Source: Berkiella sp050247135 (GTDB lineage Bacteria > Pseudomonadota > Gammaproteobacteria > Berkiellales > Berkiellaceae). From it: DNA of 64,000 nt. A program made the position numbers and the translations under genes. The notes below the pieces were generated by a model. It was not told where the DNA came from, did no database searches, and worked only from the letters and a program-made list of their open reading frames with translations. The stretch spans positions 24,286 to 88,285 of the forward strand of contig JBFWUT010000007.1 of NCBI GenBank assembly GCA_050247135.1. The letters run 5' to 3'. Positions 43,459-52,711 of the stretch are shown here, piece by piece (position 1 is the first letter of the stretch; each line of letters begins with the position of its first letter).

Positions 43459-44745
43459 TCATGTTGGTGAGGATCTTCTTTTATATTGTCGCTCAGAGTG
43501 AGTCGATTCCATTTCGTCATCACTGTCATTATCAGATTGGCTTTGTGTCATTTCAGCATCAGGAGCTTCTGTTATGGATTCTTCGTTCTCAAGGTCGGCC
43601 TCGTGCTCTGAATGCATTTCGACATCGCTCCTGTTACCCTGATCATAATTGAGTTGTCGGGTCAATTCAGCGCCAAATTTAGCAAGCAAATTTGGTGAGA
43701 ACTGCATGTGTTCGGGATTAGCATACACAGACAAACCTTGCACATTGGGATCGGTATCATCAACGTGACTGGTTAAATGGGTGACATGAGTTACTTCAAG
43801 TTTTTGTAATTCATTCATCATGCAATTTAAATCAGCTATAGCGGGACTATCTACGAATAATTCGGTAAGTTCATTGTAAGAGCAATCAAGAAGATTAAGT
43901 AATTGTAATCCTTTAACGTTCAACCGCGTTAGCTGATTAGCATGCACACTTACATCCGTTAAACTTGAGAAGGCTGTTAAATCTAACTCGCCTGCCAGTT
44001 TGTTATTGAGAAGGCGAATATCGCTTAGCGCGGGCAAATTATGCAGCTGTAAAAAGCATAATAGATTCTCTTCAATGTCGAAAATGGCTAACGCGGGCAG
44101 ATTCGCTAAGCGTAATGCACGAATGAAATTATTGTTACAATTTAATTCCCTTAAACTTTGAAAGTAGACCTGATATTGAGGATTAGCAATTAAAGAAGAT
44201 GGCATACGCGTAATGCCAACCTCAGATAAATCAAGTGAGTTACCTTGGCCAAAGCTGTCAACTGATGTGATTATCTCGCTATTGATGCTATCAAGAATTT
44301 GATTAATGGCTTCCAGCCTTGCCAGGGTAGTGAGTTTTATAAGCGCCTTAACGTCATAATATTTTTTCACCAATGCAGCGTGATTTTTACTTAAATGTAC
44401 GATCTCTTGTTCTTGCGCCTGTTGTACTTTGGCTAAAGCGGTCGCATATTCAGTAATAGGATCCTGTGTGACGAACTGTTGGGGTAAAGAGACATCGATG
44501 GCACAGAGGCGTCGATATAAGGCTGCACACAGAAGATGGTTTTGAGGTGAGATAGCCTCATTCATGCGCGTAGCTAAAGGTTTCGTTCCTGAAGAAAGGA
44601 ATAACTTAGAGGCACGGATAAAGCTATTAAAATCTATGGGGCTAGTTAAATAGGTGCTAACCATTGACCACACACTCAAAGGTAAACCCAGCTTAACGGC
44701 TGTCTTTTCAGGTTTACTGCTTCTGGAGCCGGGGGCAGAAATCAT
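43459..44745 (-). CDS. F-box/leucine-rich-repeat protein
   Basis: About 428 residues. The ATG at 44745 (MISAPGSRSS) is used, five bases after GAGG. Residues 20-50 (LPLSVWSMVSTYLTSPIDFN then SFIRASKLFLSS) fit the F-box pattern LPxExxxxIxxYLxxxDxxxLxxxSKxF. A coiled helical linker follows, then leucine-rich repeats (about 165-325: LDLSEVGITRMPSSLIANPQ; LDCSYNELTELFVDSPAIAD). The last 60 residues are very acidic and end basic (RQYKRRSSPT). F-box proteins bridge substrates to the eukaryotic SCF ubiquitin ligase; bacteria have no SCF, so a host-directed role is the natural reading. Confidence 0.78.
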   Translation of the reverse strand: MISAPGSRSSKPEKTAVKLGLPLSVWSMVSTYLTSPIDFNSFIRASKLFLSSGTKPLATRMNEAISPQNHLLCAALYRRLCAIDVSLPQQFVTQDPITEYATALAKVQQAQEQEIVHLSKNHAALVKKYYDVKALIKLTTLARLEAINQILDSINSEIITSVDSFGQGNSLDLSEVGITRMPSSLIANPQYQVYFQSLRELNCNNNFIRALRLANLPALAIFDIEENLLCFLQLHNLPALSDIRLLNNKLAGELDLTAFSSLTDVSVHANQLTRLNVKGLQLLNLLDCSYNELTELFVDSPAIADLNCMMNELQKLEVTHVTHLTSHVDDTDPNVQGLSVYANPEHMQFSPNLLAKFGAELTRQLNYDQGNRSDVEMHSEHEADLENEESITEAPDAEMTQSQSDNDSDDEMESTHSERQYKRRSSPT

Positions 44746-44900
44746 AAGAACCTCATACAAATTGCTTAGTTAAATAATTAGCTATTCTAAGCAAGCAAGG
44801 CTAGTCTGTATGTGGTAAAAATTGCTATTGACTGGAAATTTCAGGGGATATTGGAGGTATTGCTGAGGTTAAAACATCCTTGTTTTCCTCAGGTTCCTAA

Positions 44901-45845
44901 CTAAGAGAACATATATCGCAATCGTTTTTGCGAGGTCTTGTTGGTATCATCTTCCCCTTGAAACAGGGCATCTAACTTTGCTTGTTCACCTTTAGCATGA
45001 CAATGAAACAATAGATCATCATCGGTTCCAGCAATCACTTGCGAACGTTTTTGGTAGAGTGTCAGAATCGGATGAGGTTGGTCTTTTTTCCACCAATCCA
45101 GGATTTCATGGCATGAGGGGCAAATTTCCACCGGAATTTTAAGCGCAGCGATCCTTGCATCTTGTTCAGGGGTTCGGTAAATAGCATGACCTAAACGTAC
45201 TTTGCCATAGAGTTTGCCGCCTTTTTCTTGTTGATATTCTTCGATGGCCTTTAATAAAAAATCAACATCTTGGCGCTCAATATCAGAATCGATTTCGCCT
45301 ATATGTAATGCGACGCCAATATCTTTGTGTAAAGCATAGCTAATAGCCTGATACAAATCATTGCCACTTAAGGTTCTGGGAGCTGCGAAATTACCACTTA
45401 AATCGATCCCCACAATCATGCCATGCTCTTGTTTAGCTGCTAAGGCTGCATTAACAACTTCCTTAGCTTCTTCGAGATTGTGACGTGTTCTATCAATACT
45501 CAGTAAACCACGGGCACGTTTGTTAGGATATAACTGGTTAGCCTCTTTCAAGCCAGCAACAAAAGCGGCAATGTAGTCTTGTGAGCTGTGATTACCCAAG
45601 GGTTTGGCAGTGGTACGGATTTCTAATACATCGGCGGTGGAATGTTTGACGACATCTAATGTCGCTAAGCGAATATCTTCTGTGGTCTGTATGATTTTAT
45701 GCACCCAACCAAATTTTTTCCAGAGATCCGTTTCGGCCATAAATCCTTCAAAGTAATTAAGACAGTTGTTACGCAAAGCGATCGCTTTCAAAAATTCAGG
45801 TCTGATGGATCCATTTAAGTGCATATGAGCATTGAAAACGAGCAT
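44901..45845 (-). CDS. Adenosine deaminase-like metal hydrolase
   Basis: A 314-residue TIM-barrel amidohydrolase of the adenosine/AMP deaminase family. The zinc ligands are in NAHMHLNGSIRPEFL (HxH), GVALHIGEID (His and catalytic Glu), VRLGHAI, and VIAGTDDDLLFH (GTDD). MIVGIDLSGN is the usual strand before the third His. It lacks the extra N-terminal part of yeast AMP deaminase. It could act on adenosine, N6-methyl-AMP or another purine. AGGGA precedes the ATG. It sits between effector-like genes; purine salvage from a host is a reasonable but unproven role. Confidence 0.85.
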   Translation of the reverse strand: MLVFNAHMHLNGSIRPEFLKAIALRNNCLNYFEGFMAETDLWKKFGWVHKIIQTTEDIRLATLDVVKHSTADVLEIRTTAKPLGNHSSQDYIAAFVAGLKEANQLYPNKRARGLLSIDRTRHNLEEAKEVVNAALAAKQEHGMIVGIDLSGNFAAPRTLSGNDLYQAISYALHKDIGVALHIGEIDSDIERQDVDFLLKAIEEYQQEKGGKLYGKVRLGHAIYRTPEQDARIAALKIPVEICPSCHEILDWWKKDQPHPILTLYQKRSQVIAGTDDDLLFHCHAKGEQAKLDALFQGEDDTNKTSQKRLRYMFS

Positions 45846-46150
45846 GTTATTTCCCTGTGATCATTAAGATTTTACATTATTTTTAATAATCATTTTGCCA
45901 TTGTTTAATTGTATATTAAAACAAGTGGTTTCAGCACTTATTGCAAAACTGCCGGTCATCGATGCTTTAGGGGTTATACCGTCGAAAGCTATCGGAGGAT
46001 TTTGCAATTCTGCAGCAACTCGCAGAATAAAGCAAAAGCTAAAGTTTGCACCACAAAATGAATGCGAGCAATACCCAATATTCGCAGATGTTGAGGAAGG
46101 TAAAGGGAGTGGTTTGTCTGAGTTTAGTTACTATAGTAACCGCTGGCGTT
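45846..46150. other. Intergenic region
   Basis: About 305 bp. It includes a 14-bp perfect palindrome GTTACTATAGTAAC near 46127. I see no credible gene; an open frame on the plus strand from a TTG has no ribosome site and unlikely composition. Confidence 0.5.
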
Positions 46151-48280
46151 CTACTTTCGTTTTTTCATGATTCGAGTGGTTATTTGTTTAGGTTGCTTGA
46201 TATTCTTAAGGGGTTTACCCAAGTGATCTTTATAAGGAGATTGCTTTTTATGACCCACTTCCATTCCTGCTACTCTCTGCGCTTTTAAAGCACCATTTAA
46301 TGCTTTAATGACCCCTACAAATTCGTAATATTCTTCAAAGCGACTATTTAGATTTTCATCAACCTTTTTAACTATTTTTTTAATAACAGGAACACGCTTC
46401 CACATGCTATATAAGCAGCGTTGCGCTAAATTACTCTCTTGCTTGGCGTGTTCAAAAGCATCAGAAACAGCATTTCGCATTTTATAGATCTCATAAAATT
46501 TAACATTGGCTATTTTAACTCGTTGGGTGATAACGCCGTTTACAACGGAGATCTCTTTTCCTGCCTTATCGACATGTTTTTTAAAATTTTCATAATCTGC
46601 ATTGTCATTAAGGCCAAAATTCTCTCCTAAAAATTCCTTCGCGTTTTGCAAAATTGCCTTATGTTTGTCGTGAAGATCTAATACTTGTTTCTGCTGCACA
46701 TTAGGTTTTATAATTTTAGGCTCTATCCCATGCATCCGTAAATGATTTTCAGCCACTTTTTTGCCAACTTGTCGCAATGATTCTTTACGTTTTTCTGATA
46801 AATCAAATTCAGCTGCTTGTACATCGCCGGTGGGAATATTAATGACAGCATTAGCTTGTTCCGCTTTTACTAAATGTCCAGGAGGAAGAGCGGGTTTATG
46901 TAAATATCGTTTTCTTTGGTAAACATAATATAAAAAATCATTTTCACGCAATTGCTTGGAGTTAATCCAGTCTTTCTCGTCCATGGTTCGAATGATTTTG
47001 TTGGCGGTGAATTTATCTTTATTCATCTCACGATGCTCCTCACGCCAAGGCTCAACAAAATTGAGGGCAATAATTTCATCCATTTTAGCCCCATGTTGCA
47101 CTGGCAGATAGATCGGAAGATTGTCAGTCACGCCGCCATCGATAAATTTAATGGTATTGCGCTTTTTCACTGTAACGGGGATCTCATCATGCGGATTAGT
47201 GGGATCATAGGGGGGGAATCCTTTACCTCGGTTATATTGAACTAAAGGCTGGGTTGCCCCAATTCGAAAATTGGCTAATTCCTCTGGTGTTAACTCTACT
47301 CCTCGAAAGGCTGGCGGTAAACCTGCTGTCATTCGTAAGGCAAGGGCAATCGGCATATTAGGTGCCGTTTGGGCATTGAGTACTACTTGGTAAAATCCCA
47401 AGCGGGGATCTTTAACTGTGGCAGTTACTGACAGGTGGCGAAACTTACCGCCGCCGGGTGTTTCTTGCCCAAATCTTCTTTCTAAATCGGCAAAGGTGGC
47501 ATTAGGGTCGCCTAATTTTTGTGCAACGACGCTTTGTGAGAGCTCGTATAATTTGTAACCTTTTGCGATAGCAGCGTGTTTAAAAAAGTTTTTAATCATG
47601 AACTTAGCCGAAGCCAGTGGTGCAACCTCTTCGTGTCGATAAGGGTCGAGCAACATCTTTTTAGTCACCTGCATATTTTCTTTAGCTTCATCGATGTTAT
47701 ACCCCAATGCGAGTAAAGCAGCACTTAATCCGCCAACAGAGGAACCATAACAATAATCAATGCCTTCCAGCACACCATTATTTTGCAACGTTTCAAAAAT
47801 GGTTTCGTTGGCTACGCCTTTGATTCCACCACCACTTAATACGAGATGCTTAGGGCTATATTTTGCTTTCTCGGGTGATTGTTTAGAAGGCTGTTTAGCA
47901 GGAGGCTCTGGCTGTTGAATAGTTTGTAATTCTACATCAGTAAAGATATCGACGGCATCTTGTGCTAAACCGCCAGTGGCAAGCGTGTTATTGAGTGATT
48001 TGATATATTGTGCTAATTCATCTTTTTTGAGCTTTTTAATATTATTTAATAGTGCATTTAATTTTTTTACAATATCGGATTTGAAGGCAGCATCAAACTG
48101 ATGGGCAATAGCATTAGTTAATAGTTCAATTTTATCTTGCGCTATTTGTGCCCTTGATCTAGGGGATTGGAAATCAGTGGTATCTGGATAAAGTCCCTGT
48201 TGATAAGCTAAAGCAATAGCTTGTTGTAGCATAAGCTGGGTTACTTGATCTTGAATGATTTTCTGAGTGGTTGCTGGCAT
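46151..48280 (-). CDS. Patatin-like phospholipase, candidate effector
   Basis: About 709 residues. The ATG at 48280 is used, five bases after GGGTGA. A helical N-terminus (about 1-140) precedes a patatin domain: the oxyanion loop LVLSGGGIKGVA (about 148), the nucleophile elbow YGSSVGGLSAA (GxSxG, about 184) and the catalytic Asp in FIDGGVTDNLP (about 375). So the Ser-Asp dyad is intact, predicting phospholipase A activity. A long helical C-terminus (about 450-709) ends in a Lys/Arg-rich tail. Patatin effectors such as VipD and ExoU act inside host cells; a similar role is inferred. No signal peptide. Confidence 0.88.
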   Translation of the reverse strand: MPATTQKIIQDQVTQLMLQQAIALAYQQGLYPDTTDFQSPRSRAQIAQDKIELLTNAIAHQFDAAFKSDIVKKLNALLNNIKKLKKDELAQYIKSLNNTLATGGLAQDAVDIFTDVELQTIQQPEPPAKQPSKQSPEKAKYSPKHLVLSGGGIKGVANETIFETLQNNGVLEGIDYCYGSSVGGLSAALLALGYNIDEAKENMQVTKKMLLDPYRHEEVAPLASAKFMIKNFFKHAAIAKGYKLYELSQSVVAQKLGDPNATFADLERRFGQETPGGGKFRHLSVTATVKDPRLGFYQVVLNAQTAPNMPIALALRMTAGLPPAFRGVELTPEELANFRIGATQPLVQYNRGKGFPPYDPTNPHDEIPVTVKKRNTIKFIDGGVTDNLPIYLPVQHGAKMDEIIALNFVEPWREEHREMNKDKFTANKIIRTMDEKDWINSKQLRENDFLYYVYQRKRYLHKPALPPGHLVKAEQANAVINIPTGDVQAAEFDLSEKRKESLRQVGKKVAENHLRMHGIEPKIIKPNVQQKQVLDLHDKHKAILQNAKEFLGENFGLNDNADYENFKKHVDKAGKEISVVNGVITQRVKIANVKFYEIYKMRNAVSDAFEHAKQESNLAQRCLYSMWKRVPVIKKIVKKVDENLNSRFEEYYEFVGVIKALNGALKAQRVAGMEVGHKKQSPYKDHLGKPLKNIKQPKQITTRIMKKRK

Positions 48281-48413
48281 AGTATCACCCAATACCTAAT
48301 CTTTTAGATTAGGCAAGGTGCAGCAATGAAAGGTTCCCTATTATCAAAAGTAAATCGGAGCTTATGTGTAATTACATAGGGAACCATTTCACTATTAACA
48401 GCTCAGTTAAAAG

Positions 48414-50117
48414 TTAAGTCAATCTTCTATTAGGTCTTTTTATATCACTTTCACTCTTGGTATGAGGTAGGATTGGCGGATGCGATTCCTTTTTTGTAGG
48501 ATGCCGACGAGTTTTCATGCGTTCTTTTGGAGGAGAAGAAGGAGGGGAACTTTGTGGTGATCCTTGCGGGCTGTATTCTTCAGCCAATCTCATTTTAGCT
48601 AACTCTGATGCCAGTCTTGAGCAATCTTCCTCTCTACCATTTAGCAAGCCTTGTAATGATGAAATTTGGTCATGCAATTCATGAAGCTCTGTTTGTGCAT
48701 CTTGAAACCTTGATTGCAGTTGTTGGCAGTAGTGTCTTGCATCAGCTAGGGTTAAGTCATAATTAGCGATGTCAAATGGATGAGAAAAATCATGTTCATG
48801 TGTTGCGGCAAGGATTAAACGAATAGCTTGTGAGTCAAACAAATGATCTAATTCCGGCGTGGCAGTAGGAATGTGTAAAAACATTCGTAAGAGCTTTGCA
48901 TAAAGTTTTTGCTCTTGTGAGTGGTGTTTACCTCCTTCATAGGCTTTTAGGAGCATATAAAGAAAATTATGAATATCTTGAGCTTTGGTTCCCTTATTAA
49001 ATTGGCAATATCTTGCAATAATTTTTCTAAAAAAGGCTAATAGCAATTGTTGACAATGATCTTTGTCATGCTTGCCAGCAGCTAAAGCTTCAACAAGGGT
49101 TCTGTAGTCTTTAACAATGTCCTGATTAATCGGCAAATTGGCACCGCGTTCAAAAAGACTTGGATTTGTGGAAATATCAATCCCAAGCTGTGTAGCTTGG
49201 TCATGAATGCGATATATCATGAGATAAGTATCAATATCGTAAGCTTCGTTAAATAAGGGATGTTCTAGTGTTAAGTTAAGCAAGCATGTCATGAGCGGAG
49301 TTAAAGAAACGTCAACCTCAGAGGTAACACGCAATGCTCTTAATAAAGGAAGTGCTAAGAGTCTGACGTTTCTCTCATACTCTTCAGCAGTTGGGGCAGC
49401 TTGTAAAATAATCTTTTTACAAAGGGCTAAAAAGGTATGAAGCACCTTGGCTTCTTCTGTGTAACCATGTGTTGTTAAAGCTGTGATAAAATTAATGAGG
49501 ATCATTGCTGTGGTGTGCATTAATTTCGGATTGTTATTTTGACTTAAGGGTGATAATAACGTGCTAGTAAATCTATCAAGTTGAGTAAATCCAATGGTCA
49601 GTTTCTTGTTCTTGCTATTCACTTTTTCAAGCGCAGCAATGAAATCACTTTTGAAATTTTCTAACAAGTTGCGAGCAATATCATCTTTTTTATCAAAAAA
49701 ATCCCAGTTAATCATGCCGCGCTTAATAATGGTAGTGATAATGTAAGGGATACTTTTAGCAGGGAGATTTAAGCTGACTCTAGCATGGGCATCGCTATCG
49801 ACATTAACCTCGCTGATGTCCATTGTGGCACCCGTTGCATCAGGTGCATTGCTGGGTAGATTCATTAAAATAATATTGATAAAAAGATCTCTTTGCGCAT
49901 CAGAAGATTCTTCCTCTTTAAAAGCCTTGATACCGGAAAAATCAATATCTTGCGCATATTCAAAAACGCAAAGCAGCTCTTGCGTAGAATATCTGCGTTC
50001 CGAATGAAAAGGTTCAGGTGGTAATTCAGGCAATTCAGGCACTTTAGGATCTGATGTTCTATGAGTTTTGTCTTTTCTGCCGAGCCCCAGTTTTTGTAAC
50101 ATAGCATGAGTTCTCAT
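48414..50117 (-). CDS. Hypothetical helical protein with C-terminal coiled coil
   Basis: About 567 residues, not recognised. It is almost wholly helical. A coiled coil lies near residues 470-525 (HYCQQLQSRFQDAQTELHEL then HDQISSLQGLLNGREEDCSR). It is followed by a Ser/Pro-rich tail (SPQGSPQSSPPSSPPKERMK) and a basic, Lys/Arg-rich end. The ATG at 50117 is preferred to a TTG at 50156; neither has a strong ribosome site. No signal or membrane segment. Size, tail and neighbours would suit an effector, but this is inference. Confidence 0.75.
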   Translation of the reverse strand: MRTHAMLQKLGLGRKDKTHRTSDPKVPELPELPPEPFHSERRYSTQELLCVFEYAQDIDFSGIKAFKEEESSDAQRDLFINIILMNLPSNAPDATGATMDISEVNVDSDAHARVSLNLPAKSIPYIITTIIKRGMINWDFFDKKDDIARNLLENFKSDFIAALEKVNSKNKKLTIGFTQLDRFTSTLLSPLSQNNNPKLMHTTAMILINFITALTTHGYTEEAKVLHTFLALCKKIILQAAPTAEEYERNVRLLALPLLRALRVTSEVDVSLTPLMTCLLNLTLEHPLFNEAYDIDTYLMIYRIHDQATQLGIDISTNPSLFERGANLPINQDIVKDYRTLVEALAAGKHDKDHCQQLLLAFFRKIIARYCQFNKGTKAQDIHNFLYMLLKAYEGGKHHSQEQKLYAKLLRMFLHIPTATPELDHLFDSQAIRLILAATHEHDFSHPFDIANYDLTLADARHYCQQLQSRFQDAQTELHELHDQISSLQGLLNGREEDCSRLASELAKMRLAEEYSPQGSPQSSPPSSPPKERMKTRRHPTKKESHPPILPHTKSESDIKRPNRRLT

Positions 50118-50481
50118 ATAAAAAATGGATAAACGATAACTTTTGAGCTTGCTCAAAAAAGTGATTAAACTATCAAATTAATGGTATGAGAGGATCAGGA
50201 ATAGCCAGCGTATTGCTGAACATTGTGATTTAAGGTGAATATTTTCGCTCTTCGTCGAAAAGACTGAATATAATAGGAATAAATAAAAGTCATAAAATAT
50301 CAACGTGAGAAAGTTAACCCACCGCAGTATATTTTTTTGACAACTTGATGTCAATAGTTGCAAAACAGGCCAAAACCTGTTGGTAATGCCAGTCATGATC
50401 TCGGGCGCGTCAAAAGCATAGACAGCTAGCAAATGGGGATAATTGTTTTTATACTGCATGCCTTTTTAAGGAGTGAAATAG
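50118..50481. other. Intergenic region between divergent genes
   Basis: About 360 bp. No gene is supported. It should contain promoters for the leftward coiled-coil gene and the rightward 50482 gene, but I could not fix their boxes. The palindrome TTGAGCAAGCTCAA lies near 50143. Confidence 0.45.
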
Positions 50482-50787
50482 ATGAGCTTTCCTAGCAATA
50501 TCGTTGAGGGTTACATTAATGAAGTGGTGCGTCCTTTAGGCAACCTTCTCGTGAATACGTTGTGTCATCCCCTTCAAACAGCCGAAAATGTTGCCAGCGC
50601 AGGTGTGCAAGTGGCGCAAAGTAATCCCTATACCTGTGCAACGATATTAGGATTGGGCGCCTTTGCGATGTATCGAGGTAATCTGAGATTTGAAAATAAT
50701 AAAGTGTTTTTGCGTTGTCAATTTGACACCCCATTAGGTGCCTGCAACGTGAACACTTCCTTTCGATTAGGACCCAAGTTGCGCTAA
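50482..50787 (+). CDS. Small hypothetical protein
   Basis: A 101-residue protein, not recognised. It has a good AAGGAG site before its ATG. The N-terminus is amphipathic (FPSNIVEGYINEVVRPLGNL), one weakly hydrophobic segment lies in the middle (PYTCATILGLGAFAMY), and a beta-like end follows (NKVFLRCQFDTPLGACNVNT). It lies 33 nt upstream of the CaaX-box gene on the same strand, so the two may share a transcript and act together. Confidence 0.65.
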   Translation: MSFPSNIVEGYINEVVRPLGNLLVNTLCHPLQTAENVASAGVQVAQSNPYTCATILGLGAFAMYRGNLRFENNKVFLRCQFDTPLGACNVNTSFRLGPKLR

Positions 50788-50820
50788 CTAAGTTTAATGC
50801 TTTTATGTAAATGAGGTTTT

Positions 50821-51123
50821 TTGATGCCTAAAAATAACATTGTTGAAACACCGCCGTTCACCGAAGAAGAAAAAGAGAAATACTCTCCGATATTAAAATT
50901 AAGAAAATCGGATAATCAACACTTTAGGCGCGAGTTTCAAGCGCTGGGTACCGATCAAGCGCGGTTTATGGAATATATAAACATGAAAGAGTCGCAAGCG
51001 GAAAATGAGGATGCGTCTAAATCTGGGGCGGCGATTTTAAATGGCTTTCGCCTGTCAGAAGCACCGCAACCAGTACAGCCACAGGCATCTAAAGTGAAAA
51101 AAAAGCGATGCATACTGCTTTGA
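50821..51123 (+). CDS. Small protein with polybasic region and CaaX box
   Basis: A 100-residue, highly charged soluble protein (FTEEEKEKYSPILKLRKSDN) with no signal peptide. It ends SKVKKKRCILL: a run of basic residues followed by CILL, a full CaaX prenylation box. Leu in the last place directs geranylgeranylation in eukaryotes, and the polybasic stretch is what Rho and Rap GTPases use for membrane binding. Bacteria lack protein prenyltransferases, so the motif makes sense only in a host cell. It follows a small gene by 33 nt. Partner proteins and activity are unknown. Confidence 0.78.
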   Translation: MMPKNNIVETPPFTEEEKEKYSPILKLRKSDNQHFRREFQALGTDQARFMEYINMKESQAENEDASKSGAAILNGFRLSEAPQPVQPQASKVKKKRCILL

Positions 51124-51259
51124 TAAAACACCCAGCCCAACCAATACGAATGTGAGGTACTTAATTTTGGGGCGTAAGCCCATATGACGTCGAGCGGCTT
51201 GTTAGAATAGTGAGACTATTTTATGATAATCATCTTATTGTTATTCAAGAGCTATACTG

Positions 51260-52213
51260 ATGCCTGAAAACCCTTCACGGCAATGGGTCATGAACACCTT
51301 AACCAAACAGGGTATCGAGGCTCTTGCGGCGCCTGAATCTGTGCGTGACACGCCATGGTCGAAGGTATCTCGGTTACTAACCGTCAAGGGTTATGTCTAT
51401 TTGAAAGAGATGTCACCGCAATTTGCCGTAGAGCCTTATGTGCTTAATTTACTTCACAAAGAGCTGTCAGCGAACGTAACAGAAGTAATAGCCCACGATG
51501 ATGTGCATCGCTGGTTTCTCATGCCTGATGCAGGAAGTCGTCTTCGTGAAAAATTAAAGCAGAATTATCAAGTCGAGCTTGTAGCATCAATGCTTAAAGA
51601 ATATGCCGAGCTTCAGATTAAGGCGGTCAATAAAAATGAGAAGTTCTTGGCATTAAGAGTGAAAGATTGGCGCCTTGTTAATTTGCCAAGTATTTATGAG
51701 GCCCTATTATCCCAAAGAGACTTTTTGCAAAGGGATGGCTTAACCGAAGCGGATCTGGCGACATTAGCGAGCCTAAAAGGCGTCTTTGCAGAAAAATGTG
51801 AGCAATTAGCGCAATTGGGTTTGCCCGAAACGATTGAGCATGGTGATTTTCAAGATAATAATATCTTAATCGATAAAAATGATAAGATTACTTTCAATGA
51901 CTGGGGTGATGCTAATATTACTCATCCGTTTTTTTCACTGGGATCATGGTTAGATAGCGCCTCGAGGCATCATCAAATGGGTGTAAACGATCCCAGACGC
52001 GCAGTGCTAATGGAGGCTTATTTAGAGCCTTGGCAAGCCTTTGCGCCTCTAAAAATCTTAAAAGAGGCATTCATAATCTCTGAAACGATTCGCCCGGTGT
52101 TATTTGCTATTAATTTTTGTCGTGTGGCCAGTTGCCCAGGTATGGAAAATTTAGGCGAATTTAAAGGTTATATTGCGGGTGCGCTGAAAGAATTTATGCA
52201 AGAGAACCATTAA
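51260..52213 (+). CDS. Aminoglycoside phosphotransferase-family kinase
   Basis: A 317-residue protein of the APH/choline-kinase fold. The catalytic loop is TIEHGDFQDNNILI (HGDxxxxN, Asp as base) and the metal-binding Asp is in ITFNDWGDANITHPF, which follows it as in other APH enzymes. The N-terminal lobe is short, with LLTVKGYVYLKEM taking the ATP-anchoring Lys. Substrates of this family range from aminoglycosides to choline, sugars and proteins, and none can be chosen here. It begins a short plus-strand run with the following small monooxygenase-like gene. Confidence 0.85.
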   Translation: MPENPSRQWVMNTLTKQGIEALAAPESVRDTPWSKVSRLLTVKGYVYLKEMSPQFAVEPYVLNLLHKELSANVTEVIAHDDVHRWFLMPDAGSRLREKLKQNYQVELVASMLKEYAELQIKAVNKNEKFLALRVKDWRLVNLPSIYEALLSQRDFLQRDGLTEADLATLASLKGVFAEKCEQLAQLGLPETIEHGDFQDNNILIDKNDKITFNDWGDANITHPFFSLGSWLDSASRHHQMGVNDPRRAVLMEAYLEPWQAFAPLKILKEAFIISETIRPVLFAINFCRVASCPGMENLGEFKGYIAGALKEFMQENH

Positions 52214-52251
52214 TCAACAATAACAATTTAAATAGAGATAGGATGAATAAT

Positions 52252-52608
52252 ATGTTTGCTGTCATTTATCGTTTTAAATTGAAGCCTCATCAAGAAGCAT
52301 CCTATCAAAAATTGTGGCATAAGATGGCCACTTATTTCATGAAGGATCGAGGTGCGATAGGTTCTTGCCTGCACAAAGGGGAAGACAACCTGTGGGTTGC
52401 CTATTCTAGATGGCCAGATAAAGCCACCAGAGATTCTACATGGCCAGGCGACAATGCGCCCAATGAAGCATTGCCAGATGATATACGCGAAACGATTAAA
52501 AAAATACAAGCGATTAAAAAAGAGAATCAAGATTTAGAACATTATGATGAAATCTGCTTAGAAGTTGTTGAGGATTTGCTAATACCTCATCGCAAGATTG
52601 GTGTGTAG
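52252..52608 (+). CDS. ABM-like (antibiotic biosynthesis monooxygenase fold) protein
   Basis: About 118 residues. The ATG at 52252 (MFAVIYRFKLKPHQEASYQK) is preferred because AGGA lies eight bases before it; an ATG at 52243 is also in frame. The opening beta strand, amphipathic helix (EASYQKLWHKMATYFMKDRG) and WVAYSRWPDKATRDSTW are typical of the small dimeric ABM ferredoxin-like fold, which includes monooxygenases and heme-degrading enzymes. No cofactor site is recognisable, so enzymatic activity is uncertain. It follows the APH-type kinase gene by about 40 nt. Confidence 0.75.
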   Translation: MFAVIYRFKLKPHQEASYQKLWHKMATYFMKDRGAIGSCLHKGEDNLWVAYSRWPDKATRDSTWPGDNAPNEALPDDIRETIKKIQAIKKENQDLEHYDEICLEVVEDLLIPHRKIGV

Positions 52609-52711
52609 AATAACAAAAATTTTTAACCTAAGATCTATCGAAGATCTTCCTTTGTTAACATAATTTAGATATCTTGGGATCTCAGACTCATGGGAATAAG
52701 GAAGCCTCACG

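Noticed and set aside
45895..46170. 91-codon frame from a TTG
   Set aside because: No ribosome site; it overlaps the end of the patatin gene on the other strand, and the sequence has no protein-like pattern.
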